Shown: positions 28,551 to 41,800 of the stretch, piece by piece
Layout: each line of letters opens with the position of its first letter
How positions within the stretch are numbered: the stretch's first letter is position 1
Program-made: the position numbers and the translations under genes
The notes under the pieces: model-generated
Told to the model about the DNA's origin: nothing
Databases searched by the model: none
Seen by the model: the letters and a program-made list of their open reading frames with translations, nothing else
NCBI RefSeq assembly: GCF_037038585.1
Contig: NC_092560.1
Location: 58,149,049 to 58,213,048 of the forward strand
Length of the DNA stretch: 64,000 nucleotides
Direction of reading: 5' to 3'
Source of the DNA: Patagioenas fasciata
Taxonomy: Eukaryota; Chordata; Aves; Columbiformes; Columbidae

Positions 28551-31500
28551 GATGCTCTTGTAAACTGGAGTGTAAATTAACAAAAACAAGAAAGGGTAGC
28601 ACATCACAAAAGCTGCATTATGTATTTATATAGTCATTTTCATTATAGTTTTAATTGATGATGAAATTACTAAATCAATATTTAATGTGCTGTAAATCTG
28701 TTTTGTGAATGGAATCCTCCTAACATGCAATCTTATTGCAGCAATGTGCTGTTAAGCTTTCATAGAAAACAGGAACAGAGAGTAAAAGATTTTCTGCGTG
28801 ATTTTAAAGTTGAAATTAGGGAAACAACTTGACAGGGATTCTCTGTAGTTTATAAATGAAAAGGTGCCGATTCTGAGGCTGTGTGCCATGAAAAATATCT
28901 TTTTAAGATTAAAACAATAAGCTCAAAATTAAAGACAATTTTAGCACATAGGGGGTTTGACTCCTTGTTTTTCACATATTTTCTACGTTGTGGCTTTTGT
29001 GAACTTGACAAGCTAAAAAGGTATAATGAAACACTAATCCTTGTGGGACAGACAGGGTTATAGCACACGCTGTTCAAAACTGTTATCTGCACTGGCAGAT
29101 AATATTTCTTTCATTTAATTCCTTATATTCCTCAGTGAAAAAAATGTAACTGTGTATTGTTATTTTCATAAAACAAGGATTGCACAATCCTGAGTTATTA
29201 GGCATTATTTCTTCACTTTGATCATGGAACTGAAGAAAGAAATCTAACCAGACTGCTGTTCAGTCAAGAGCCTTGCAAGTGCTATAGCCTTTGACCAAAT
29301 ATTTCACAAGACTATCCTTTCCTAGAGGCAGACAGGATTCTTATCTATCTAGATCTTGGTGCTATTCCTCTGGAGGCTTCCCCACTACTTACGGATGGGC
29401 TGTGGTCATGGCTGTGGGCAGTGGAGGTGGGAGAGTCCTCTTTTGTCACCCCTCCTGTATCACCACTGCTAGTAAATCCCTCCTACATTAGCTCTACATC
29501 AGCAGCTCATTCAGTCGGGACATGGCACTTCTGTTTGTCTCTAGATAAATGTTTTATTAGCTGTACAAATATTTCTTTTGCTTTGCCACAGTGAAAGACA
29601 AACCTGACATGAAAGAGAAGATAATCATGTCCCAGTAGCTGCAGTTTCCAATTTCCTTGTGGTAATGACTGTAAATAGAAGGATGGCTGGTGGCTGTCAC
29701 AGACGGTCCCAGAAAGAAAAAAGTAGAGCACAACAGCTGCTCTGATGCAACACAGGGAAGAGGGAACTTTTGCACCCAAATAAAAGGATATTTTATTTTT
29801 AAACATATGATCCAAGTGTCAGGGTATAAAGCTCAAACTCAACAAGTGATGTAAGCCTCTGGCTTCTTGCTGAAATCCATGAGAGTTAAAAGCTCATGCG
29901 CCTGACAGGCAACTTAGTCCTTGAGGCTAAACGGAAAAAATAGTGCATGACAGAAGCACACTCTGTTAAAGGAAAAATCAATTCCAGCATATTCTGTCTT
30001 TGCACTGGACCAGTCCTGCTCAGTCCAGCCTCACTGAAAAGTCCAAAGTCCCTCCTACAGTGCAGCACAGTGATATTTGCTCCATGGGGTCACTGCTCTC
30101 CAGAGCTTTTAAACTTCTGTGCCCAGGACCTCCACCAACTGCAACCCCCAAATTCTCTGACTCCAGCCCTTTTGTACCCTTCCTGTGGCCTCACACAAAA
30201 AGAGGGTCGTTCATAAGTGAGCTCCTCGGAACATTCAGATCTTCAGTGCAGACACTAAGCCGGCATCAAACGGTACAGAGTTTTTGGCACGTACTGCACA
30301 AAGGAAAAGAAAAAACTAATTCATGCGCTCTGGCTGGCAGCAAATAAGCTCTACATTCACCCTAAGTGGCAGTGTAGACATTACGAGAATAAAGTTTATC
30401 TTTGCAGAGTGAGAGCCCAAAGTAACCACACTGGCAAAGATTAATTATCTTTAGTTTAGCACACTGCCTGGGAACGTGTTCAGTGTGTGGACGGAAGAGG
30501 AGACCAAATGGCACAGCAAGGGAATCCCGGTGAGGTCAAATGTCTTTAACTCCTTCGTCACTCTAGCCCTTTAGAGCAGGTAAGAAAACTGAGCTTTTTG
30601 CTATCAAATGGGATGCCTCAATAGAGGTAGGCCACGTGCTGCAGCTCCGTCTTCTCCTGAGTCCAGAGACCAGGAGATTCTTGGGCTGCCCAAAGCAATC
30701 ACACAGGAGCTGTGGTGCTGCCCATTTGTTTGCCTGTTGTGGTTCCATGCTGGAAACAAAGATACAGGAGAAGTCTGTGTTGGCTTCTCATAGAGGCTTG
30801 AACAAATTTCAGATACTTCCAATATTACAGCAAGAGAGAAAGGGAGAGACGTTCCCCCATCCCATAGGCCAGACACTTCTATTCCCAGAAAGGAGCTGAC
30901 AAGCTTTCTGGTTTTCCCACTCAGCAGTGGTCTGTTAATGCAGCATGGGTGGACAAAGCTGAATAATTAACAAGTTTTGATCAAAGATAACATTGTCTTT
31001 TAAATGAAATTCCTTCAAAAATGCAGAATTTCAGATGCAGTTACTTGAAGCTAGAAGCACATATAACCACTGTCTCTTTTCTACACAATCAGTTTGCAGG
31101 ACAGGAAACATCTGCTAGCTGATTTTTTTCTTAGCATTTCCCCCTTTTTTCCCTCATCTTTTTCAAGGAAGGAATTATTTTTACCCTGGGTCTCCAGCTG
31201 AGGAAATATACTTTTTCAGGAAAGGAATGCAGATCTAATTTTCTGTTCAAGGGTAAGCATAGACTACAGTACTTACCTGAGCAGAGAGAGTCTTAATTTG
31301 AATTAAGATCCAGGTCACTTCTCTCTAGACCATCAATAAAGAAGTAGTTCACAATTCACCAAATATTGATGTTTTAAAAATTAATGCTCATAGAAAGCAC
31401 TAAAAACTATTCTCAGAAATGTTGCCACCAGGAATTATTCTTACATTTGGGGCTTGATAATCAAATTCTAGAGTAAATAAACAAGTCAAATTACATTAAA

Positions 31501-31846
31501 GTCTTTGACCTTCAGAGAAGAGCAGACTGTTCACTGCAGCATACTGCACAAAAGAACAAATAAACCAATACCTACTTAAGCTGCATTGACCTCTTGCTCA
31601 GATCTTTCCTGGAAAATAATGGCTGGAGAGACAATAAAAGCCCAACAGTTGATTAGCAATTGCCAAGAAATGTCTGGTCAACAGGTCATGACAGAGATTT
31701 TTTTTTTCTCTCTCTCTAGGGATTAAATATCTCTGGCACATTCTTCTGTGGCACTAGTTGAGCGCTAACTCATAGAGTGTTGCAGTACTCACGCATCTAG
31801 GGAGTGTGGCTTGGAACAAAGAGCTAAGAAAACATATATATGCATA

Positions 31847-31847
31847 C

Positions 31848-31893
<46 letters not shown>

Positions 31894-31927
31894 ATCTATC
31901 TATCTATCTGTATCATCTATTTGTCTG

Positions 31928-31983
<56 letters not shown>

Positions 31984-32020
31984 CCTATATATCTATATAT
32001 AGATATATATGTCTATCTAC
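31847..32020. repeat. (TCTA)n compound microsatellite with palindromic AT end
   Basis: About 170 bases of TCTA repeats, interrupted by ATCATCTA, TGTATCATCTATTTGTCTG and CTACCTATATA variants. It is the reverse complement of the GATA motif of the two intronic repeats upstream. Near its right end, 31986-32009 is a perfect 24-base palindrome of TA steps around TCTATATATAGA. Open frames over it (YLSI repeats) are artefacts. Confidence 0.97.
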
Positions 32021-35000
32021 AGGATACATTTTCTGACCAAAACACAATTCACTTCCTCACCAGAACATGCTCTAGCTTCCACATATCAATTTGTATAAAC
32101 AGAATTCGAAAATGCTTTTAAACATGGGGCAGTCTTTATTCCAGTGGACCATTTATTTACACTGAATGGAGCGGTCCACTCTTCCAGTAAACTGTGCACA
32201 AGGTTAGTATTAGTACATTATTTAAAACAGAGGAAAATTTTCATATGGAAAACAAAGGATTGTCCAGTATTACAGGGCTCTTTCAAAGGCTGTTTTGTTG
32301 ATGAGCTGATGAGCATGCTAATTTTATTGTGTAAATACCTAAAGAGGAAGTTATATCCTTTAAAATTTAGTCCTAATAAAGCATTTCATATGCCCCTACT
32401 ACTGCCAGAGGTGGAGATCTCTGTCTCTTCACCCCAAATACACTGCATTCTTCTGCCATCACCAGAGAGGAATCTGTACAATCCATATATTTTTCCACTG
32501 CACAACACCAGAAACATCATAGTTACCTCTTCAGTACATAAAAGCATAGCGATTTTTCAAAACATTCTAACACGGCTGTAAGAGTTCAGCTGATCATACT
32601 GTCATAATGAGTCATCAGACCTCTTACCTTGCATCTGTATTATAACACTGCTTTAGAAGACAAAAGTATTGAAATTATACATTATTTATCTTTGTATTTT
32701 AAGATAGGAATTTTTCTCATATTATTTTCATAGACCTTTCATGTGTTCCCTAGTTTCAGAGAAAGCAAAGATTCTGCATTGTCCCTATTAGTGGAAAAGC
32801 TCAGCACTACCACAGAGGCAATTCAGACCAGAAGTTGTCAGGTGTCCAGCAAGAAAAACACCTCTAACCAAAGGCAGTGAGTAGTGCTTGATGTGAAGCA
32901 CTGACACAGAGTCAAGAAATAAACTCCAGGCCCACCAGGATCCTAAAGGTCAAGTCAACAGTCAACACTGTCAAGGGCCTGCCTTTCGCAGCTGCTGCTG
33001 AGCCTAGTAAGGTCTGTAGACACCTGCATGTTACAGCCTCCTGCAGTAACTTTCCACTCCCCATCTCACTGTTTGTGGTGCTCAAAGATACTTGGCATCA
33101 TGGTTTGACCTTTCACTGCTCTGCAAACACCAGGAAGAACCTGCAGAGTCCAGGGGGTTTCCATATCTGCTCAAGAGGAGTACTTGACTCTATGCACATG
33201 TGCTTTCCTGCCTCTTTGTGCATGTTCCTGTGCTCAGCGTGTGGAATCCCATCCTTTTGTAGAAGGATGCAGTGCAGCTCCTTGAATCACAAAGGAGCAG
33301 ACTGAAACTGTCTGAACACATCAATACTCCGTTCAGTTCTCCCAATGTATCTCTTTAGCCATCATCACTCCTACAAAAGTCCACACAGCCACAGCCTTCC
33401 TATCAAGATTACACCAGGAAGATTAGTTTGGTAAAAGGAGAAGTGAGGGCAAGGAGCAAAAGAGGCAGATCCCTTGCTCACACACAGTACCACAAACTTT
33501 AGCTATAAATTCAACTTGTCAACTGAGCTGAAAGTAGCTTTGCACGTATACTGAAAATTATGAAGGGAGACCTTCCCACAGTGTATGAATAGTTGGCTGC
33601 ACTCAAATGATTGAAGAGAAATGGGGCTGTATCTTTTATACACAGAAGCTGAGGGTAAATAGCATTGGAGAAAGGAAAAGATAAAAAGTCTAACCAGAAA
33701 GGCTATATTAAATATACTGTCATAAAGACTGCATTTTCAGTTTCTAAAATTTGCCAATCCTGTCTTATTGCTGAAGTGATTATTTGTAGTAGATTCTTTG
33801 AAATAAGGCAGAGATTTGTTACAAAGAACAGCCAAACCAAACTGTTTAATGATAACCCAGAGGGAGTCTCTGCCTCCTGTTCTGTCCAACTCCTGCCACT
33901 GGACAGACATACTTTTTTCTGATTTGGACATCTGGAGCTTCTTAAAGTTTCATTCACCCTCCAACTGTTGGCCCAAAGAGACATCCTGTGTAGAGAATCA
34001 TCAGAAAGGGATTGGATACTTTCAAAAATTCTAATACTTCAAACTCTACAAATATTATTGTAATTTGACCTCTCCTGTCATGGTATCTACTATTTTTACC
34101 ATAGTTCACTATGTTGTGATCTTACACAGATTTTCCTCCCATTGTTGATTTGGACATTTTCTTCACTATGTCCTAGAAACTACAGACTGCCTTGAAGTCT
34201 GTCACTGTCCCTGAGATCTTTCTCTCTCAGGTATACACTTTTAAAACACTGATTTTCCTATAAAATTTTTCATCTTGCTTTCATTGTGGGTTCCAAGACA
34301 TATCTTGGGAAAGCTGCTTCTGATTTGCCATTGCTTATGTTTCTCCATGAGACATCATGTCCACCAACAGGGTTCATGATAATTAATCTGCATGGCAATT
34401 TCCACCCACAGATGTAGTGACTTGTTAGTGGCATAGAGACCATGAGGAGCAGCTTGTGCCCTTGCTGTTCTTCTACTTCCTTCTATTCTGCTGGGGTTTT
34501 TTTATGCCAGATGGTTTTATATCAGTATTTTATTATTTTCACTCTTACATACATGCCTACTATACACTTAATCAAACGCTGCATTTATAGGCACTTCAAA
34601 AACACAGCTCAAGCCCCTGCTACACAGTTCCTAATGCAGAGCTCATACTACTTGCTTTCAGAAATGTAAAAGTCAATGTGTCGGGACATTCAGGTCCATT
34701 ACTCCTTTCCTTGGAGCAGTCATTGAGAATTTAGACTTCACCTTCTTACTCATGGTAATTGTGAGGTCCTAAGTCTCTTGTTTTGCAACAGCAAGAAATA
34801 CTTTTCCAAATTATTTTTCACTAAAATATTTAATTTGGCATAAATACTGTCAGATCTATCAGCATCAGTTTTCAATGTTATTTTTGTAAGCACAAGATCA
34901 GCACGTCAGACAAGTGTCAAAAACAGACTATAAGTTGTGGCAGGAATGAGGGCAAGCTCTTTCTCTAAATTGAAACAAGCAAGCACCAGTTTTTGCATGC

Positions 35001-37437
35001 TTCTGGTACTCTCTGGTAAGGTGGTAAACAGGAAGACAGTCTGCTTTCACAGAGGTTTTATTCTCCTCCCAGTTTTTATGTGAGGACAGCACCTTGTTAC
35101 TAAAATCCATGGAGATCTTGTAGCAAATTGAAGAATATTTTTTAATATGTTCCAATTTAACACTTAACAAAAATTAATAATTCTGTCACTGAACCCTTCC
35201 CAGTTGGGTAGTAAATAATATTATCCCGGTGTCACATATGAGTAAACTAAGGCAGAAAGATTAGACTCTAAACTCCCAGCAGTGGCTTCTGAGAACTGAG
35301 ATTGGAAAGCTATCTTCAGTACTCAGGTGTTAACCCTCCAAAACCTGGCTTCTGTTTTCCTTCCTTGAGGGAATTTGCTTGTGAGTGTTCAGTATTTATG
35401 ACAATCAGGTGGAAGAAATACAGGAAGCAAATCAAGGGTTGAAAAGTAAAGATTAAAAATGGCCCTCCTCAGGGCACAGTGCAGAGAGTCAGAGTCTGAC
35501 AGCAGATCCTGGCCACTGGCCTATGCTTTTTATTGGCCACAAGCCACCTCAGCCAGCTCAGCTGCAAAGCTCCTGCTGGGGAGTGTGTAGTGATCACAGT
35601 GTCACCACTGACAGTCTGAAAAGCAACATTACCCATGGCTATGGACAGTTCACGCAGGACGCTGGGGATCTTGGAAGGAACTACAGCCCCAGAGCAGCAG
35701 TAAAGGTCTGAGAAAGAGCCTTTATCTTCAGGAAAATTGACAACCTTCTTTATGGCAGTTACTTTGTGTGATTACTGCCTGGGCTAGGAAAGGTGTAGAA
35801 CTGCATTCAGACACATTATCTGTCAGCCAAGATAAGCTTTTCCTTTGTCTCCTTGATCTTCTTTGTCCTCTTGTCTCCTCAACCTCCTTAGATGGATGGA
35901 AGAGAACAGGCAGAGTCATAGTACCACTCTGCCATCCCAAACAACATAAAGGAGATTAAACAAGTGAACACTTAAAGCGCATGTTCCAGCTGCCCTCCTG
36001 ACAGGTTTTATGAATTCTAACGGAACTCATAACACCTACAGGAAGTTTTCTGTAATAATTACTGAACAATGACTGTTACCACAAAAGAGAGCTGCAGTCA
36101 TTCTCACAGGGAATGGCTTTGTTTCACATCCCCTAGCTGATCCAAATCAAAATGCTTCTGCCCTCTAGTACTGCCCATGGAGGGACATCAAATACAGAAC
36201 AGAAGGCCAGCACAACTTTTCTTCAGTAGCATCAATTTCCACCCAAACAAGATAGTGGGTGATGAGCCCTTTGGAATGCAGACCTGTATTTACAGGTTAA
36301 ACATAGTAAAGTGCTGAGCAGGCAGGGGGTTGTCATATTCTCCATTTGTAACAAATGGAAAACTCTTACAGTAAAATCCAAATCACAAGTTTCTTTGTTT
36401 TTTTCTTTGACTTGCATTCAAGATTTAAAAGGCCGGTGTTAACCGTCTTTACAACTGTCTTCTGTGAGCTGAACCAAAATCATCAACTCAAACCCTGGAG
36501 GCCACTGGAAAGCTATAGGATGGGTTTGGTTCTTACTGGGACACTGTTTCAGCCAGCAGATTACTCTGAAAAGTTTCTTGTATTACTGTGCCACCCAGAT
36601 ACATGCAGCTGTAGAAATAAAAACCACATTAGCATAAATCCCTTATTTAACATTCTGAACTCCATAATCTTAGTTTACTAAACCAAATGCTGGGCTAAGT
36701 TCAACAGCTGGGCCAGTTGAAACCAACAGGTACAAATTGTTTCAATTGATGACTTAAATGATCCTAACTTAAACACGAAGCCTAACCTTCACTTGTTTAC
36801 GGTTTTCTTCGAATATGCCATTATGTGAGTAGAAGCTTTACTTATCTCCTGGCCCATCTTCTTAACTCTGTCAGAACATCAAGTTAATTCTCACATTCAT
36901 GTGCATTTCTGCAAGTTTCCAATCTGCAAGAACATGACAAATTCTGCATTCCACACAAGAGAGTCTGGGTTTTTTTCTGTTGGTTGCTATGCATAACCAC
37001 ATTGTATTATTTAACAGTGTAACAGTATTACATTGCTAGTCAAATTGATTTTCTATTGCAGACATTCCTCAATAAAAATTTTAATTCCTCAGCTGCCTGA
37101 AGCTGAGAGATGTCACAGGTCTGTGTCAAAATGTTCTCTAAATAAAGAGACTTTCAAAGAAATGTTGCCACAGGTGTAAACTACTTCCTTTCAAGCACAT
37201 CTATCAACAATCTAAATCCCAGAGTTAGTCTGAGAAACTGACTCTCAAACTATTTTTAAATGTATTTTCATAACAGGAATCACATCTCTGCTCAAGAGAC
37301 AATTTTTAGAGAGAAAAACATCCTAGTGACATTTTTGTTTGACAGACATCTAGATTTCTTCAAGAATCTGAATTCTGCTGGGGAGTATTCCTTTCCTCTG
37401 TTTATGTGAGATCCCTGAGAGTAGTCAGCACTGAACC

Positions 37438-38514
37438 TCCAGCTGTTGAAATGTTATCCGTGTGGTAGGATGAAGCGTGATTTGGATGAATGGACAGTGA
37501 GATGGATCAAGAACTGGATGGATGGCAGAGCTCAGAAGGCTGTGATCACAGTCTGGTTGAAGGCCTGTAGTTAGTGGGGTTCTCCAGGGGTCAGTACTGT
37601 GTCCAGTCTTGTTCAACTTGTTCATCAACAACCACGATGAAGAGACTGAGTGCACCCTCAGCAAGTTTGCTGCTGATACCAAACTGGGAGGAATGGCTGA
37701 CAAACCAGAAGGCTGTGCTGCTGTTCAGTGAGACCCGGACAGACTGGAGAACTGGGCAGAGAAGAACCTGATAAATTTCAACAAAGGCAAGTGTAGGGTC
37801 CTGCACCTGGTGAGGCATCAGTACAGGTTAGGGCTTGACCTACTGGAAAGCAGCATTGCAGGGAGTTCTGTTGGTCAACAGGTTGACGATGAGTCAGCAA
37901 TGTGCCCTTGTGGCCAAGAAGGCCAATGGTATCCTGGGGTGCATTAGGTAGAGTGTGACCAGCAGGTTGAGAGAGGTGATCCTCACCCTCTACTCTGCCA
38001 TGGTGAGGCCACATCTGGAGTACTGTGTCCAGTTCTGGGCTCCCCAGTTCAGGAAGAATAAAGAATTACTGGAGGGACTCCAGCAAAGAGCTACAAAAAT
38101 GATGAAGAGCCTGGAGCATCTTTTTTATGGGAACAGACGAAGAGAGCTGGGTCTGTTCAGCCTGGAGAAGAGAAGGCTGAGAGATCTTCTCAATGCTGTC
38201 TCAAGGGTGGGTGTCAAGAGGATGGGACCAGACACTTTCCTTGGTGCCCAACAACTGGATGAAAGGTAATGGGCACAAACTGAAACACAGGAAGTTCTAT
38301 GAGTATGAGGAGAAACTTTTTTACTTTGAGGGTGCCAGAGCACTGGAACAGGCTGCCCAGAGAGGTTGTGGAGTCTCCTCCTCTGGAGACATTCAAAACT
38401 CACCTGGACACATTTCTGTGTGATCTGCTCTAGTGAACCTATTTCAGCAGGTGAGTTGGACTAGATGATCTCTGAAAGTCCCTTCCAGCCCCAAACATTC
38501 TGTGATTCTGTGAT
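37438..38514 (+). mobile_element. CR1 LINE, 5'-truncated copy with RT remnants
   Basis: A sense-strand CR1 of about 1.08 kb. It starts in the reverse-transcriptase domain (frames resembling DLDEWTVRWIKNWMDGRAQK, then VLFNLFINN and the thumb-region [20 protein letters not shown] at about 37979-38038). It continues through the 3' UTR ('ggagacattcaaaactcacctggac') and ends with ATTCTGTGATTCTGTGAT. Stops and frameshifts break the frame and the 5' half of the element is absent, so it cannot move. The left boundary is approximate. Confidence 0.92.
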
Positions 38515-38827
38515 ATGAAATCTCAAACAGCCATGTCACAGCATTAAATGGCTCTAATTAGTCCCAGTATATCAGGGTATAGTGTACTACCACAGTGTAA
38601 TGACATGTATTTGTTCAGGCATTATTTTTTTTGCACTAAAACTGTCAGTTTGTCATTTTTAAACTGAATACCCAACCTTCCTGGGCAGGGCTCCTGGAGT
38701 GTGTAGTCTTGTTTGTACAGTGAGTAAGAAAACATTGAACAAGAATACTTGTGATGTGGGGTGGCTGGGTGGTTTTTGTTTTGTTTTTAATGGTAAAGGA
38801 GTGTCAGCTGAATTTTAAATTCTTGGG

Positions 38828-38850
38828 AAAACAAAACAAAACAAAACAAC
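38828..38850. repeat. (AAAAC)n short repeat
   Basis: A short pentanucleotide run, AAAACAAAACAAAACAAAAC, in intergenic DNA about 300 bases after the 3' end of the sense CR1 copy. Confidence 0.85.
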
Positions 38851-41800
38851 ACCACAGGTATCTCAGATCACCAGTTCACTTTCTTTATTAAAAATGGTAC
38901 ATTATCTTCAGTTATTTCAGTGGCGTTCTCAATGGATTAGTAAGACACACTATTTTTAAATCAGAATTTGCTTTCTGAGGCTTACAGTTGCCACCACAGC
39001 CCTCTGCGAAGAGGAAACGCTAGTGTCTAGTTTGGCTCAACAGAGCAACATAGCAACAAAATGAAAAGGAAGATGACAATGTGTTGAGCTCTGATCCTAT
39101 GTGCCCATACAGAGGCACCCTGGAAATCAGTTGCCAAGGGGGAAGGAAGGAAGGAACTGAGGAACAACCACAAGATGCCACATTCCCATGGTGAAGCTGA
39201 CAGTGTGATCTGAGCTAAATCAAGAGCTTCAAGGAGGTATTCGCAGTAGTAGTGAAAGCAACTACTGCCACTGGATTCAAAGTAACTAGCAAATAAAATA
39301 AGATATTCATAGGAGGTGGACTATTCATGGTCTCTGGCTTAATTTGATTATTTTTCAATCATAAGTGTAGGGCTACACTTCCTACATACAAAGAAACAAA
39401 CACCAGAATACAGTTCCAGCTTCTGCATTCAAAAATGGGAACCTGCTTTCCAGGCAGAGCAAGAGGGGCTTACTCCTTCTCTCCCCATCGTCATGCTAAT
39501 AATGACTCTCCCCTTCCGTGTGGATTCCTGGCCACTTTCTGCTGTGAACATGCACTGACTTCCACACCACCTTACTGGCCAGCACCAACATAGCTGGCTC
39601 AGGCTCCACCTCAGAAATGTGTTCTATACACATGTGAACTACAGCTATGCCATACAGTACCAAGACCATGCTACCATTTTGACTTTCTGGGAATACTTAT
39701 CCCATTTAAATTAAGATCTCACTGGCAAGCACTTTTTATAGCCTCTAGGAAGAGTTTATGAAAGTAACTGATAAATAGGTTTATGAGAGAGTGGAATGTC
39801 ACTGAGCAGTGGGGCATGTGAGAGTAAACTGCACTGGGATTTACAAAAGAGAAACTATTTAGGGTGTGATTCTGTGTGGTTGGCTTAAACAGCAAAAAAC
39901 CTGCAAATCCATTATGCAAAACAGTCTTTCACTTTTCTGTCAGCATAACTGCAAATACAGCTGGTGGGGGAAGCCAGCATTGCCTCAGACTGACTCTGTC
40001 TGCTCCCAAGCTGCAGGAAAATCTTTTGCTATTCATTTTTGTTCCATTAGACTCTAATTGCACTGAAGTCCATCTGCTATACACAAGATGTGACTACTTA
40101 TTTAACTGATTTTAATTGATTTACTTATATCAAAGTAGCACCTGGAAATTCCAGTGAAGATTTAAATCTCTTTGTACTTTTTACTGTGCAAATACATTAC
40201 AAGAAACAGACACTGTAATCCCAAAATTTAGAACTAAAATAAGCAGGTTACACATAGAGGAGCAAGAGTGACAGCAACAGTGAAATTGAACAATTTGGTC
40301 AAAGTGATACAGCAAAGAAGTCTTGGTTGGTTTCTTGATTCAGCCATAAGTATTGTTAGTAGTTTTCTGAAAATGAAAATATGATGCCATTTACAGTTAA
40401 GGACTGAAAATAGTGGTATTCTCATGTCATTATCCATTAATATCAGTCACTATGGTTATCAAAATGGCTCAGCAGGAAATGAGTAGCAGGGAGTGGTTTT
40501 TCCTTTGATTTTCTTGCTTCAGATCCTCCAGCTGTAAAAGAAAAATATGTTATTTGAAGAGAGGAAGGCTAAGCTATGAATTTCTGGTATCCATGAATCA
40601 GCAAGAATATTTACTGATACCATGTTGTAAAATTTGCCTGTTTCTCCGTAGAACTATGGTATGAAAATCATAAAAGTCATTAACTTCATTACCCCTTGTG
40701 TTTTTCTTTTATGTGAGCTCTGTGAAACACCACTCAGGAATTAAATGAATGCTGCTTTAAATTACACTTTGATGAAACCATTGAACTATGAAAGGTCTGC
40801 TTTCTCTTTCTTACACCTGTGTTGGTTTGTTCCACAGTAGCACTATTCTCTGAGGGCCTTTTAGTTCTCAAATAGACTGAAACCCTTCATACTGTCATCA
40901 CAATGCAACAGGGTCTTCCAAATAAGACTAAAGTCCTTGCTATTTGATTTTCATAAGCTTGTATTATCATATTCTCATTTTATCCGAATGTAGGATTTTA
41001 TCAGTGTTTTACAGACACTGCATGTGCACTGCCTGTCCTTCCTAATCATGTGCTGTGCATACCACTTCACTTTTATTAACACAGACACATGCAAGCCTAA
41101 GCCCTTTCCAGCAGTCACAGTGCTTCACCCTGGAAGGGGGCTGCGTTATCACTGAATAAAATATAATCATCACATATCCAAAATTCCTTAAGCTTTCTGT
41201 AAGTATTAGCTATTTTAAAAGTAACAATAACAGCCTGTGCTCCTCCAAACGTGTCAGTAATGTATATAAACTAAAAAATCCACAGCTTCACTATTTTGAA
41301 AGAACTTTCACACAATCTGCACTTCAATTCTCCTGTAGAGCATCTCCTACCCCTCACTTTCTTCAAATTACTCTTTTTCAGAAGCCAGAGGTTCAAAAAT
41401 ATTCTCAAAAATGGAAGATTGTATTTGACGTAGGACAGATATAACAAGGCCAGATGAAAAACACAGCTGCTTGTGTTCTTGCATCTGCTAGTGTGAAATC
41501 ACAGCAGAGGGCCAATCACATTGGGCCAATTAGAATCAAGTGAGTGATTTAGCTTCAGATGTTCCAGTCAATTTTAAAATAACATCTGCAGAGCTCTGGG
41601 ATGCTGTTGGACAGCAAAACCTACCAGCAGAAAAGGGGAGCAGGGCATTCAGAACACTTTTTGTCTTACGTCACAAGAGCCCCAACATACACTTATTATA
41701 AATACTTGATGTTTTGTTAGTATTATAAAGAATTTAAAGCATTTTTCTAAATATTTGGGACTTTTAGGATTTCAAAAATCTTTTTCTTGGACTCCTTACA

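Noticed and set aside
31806..32121. Open frames encoding long YLSI repeats
   Set aside because: Translation of the TCTA microsatellite in all three frames; not a gene.
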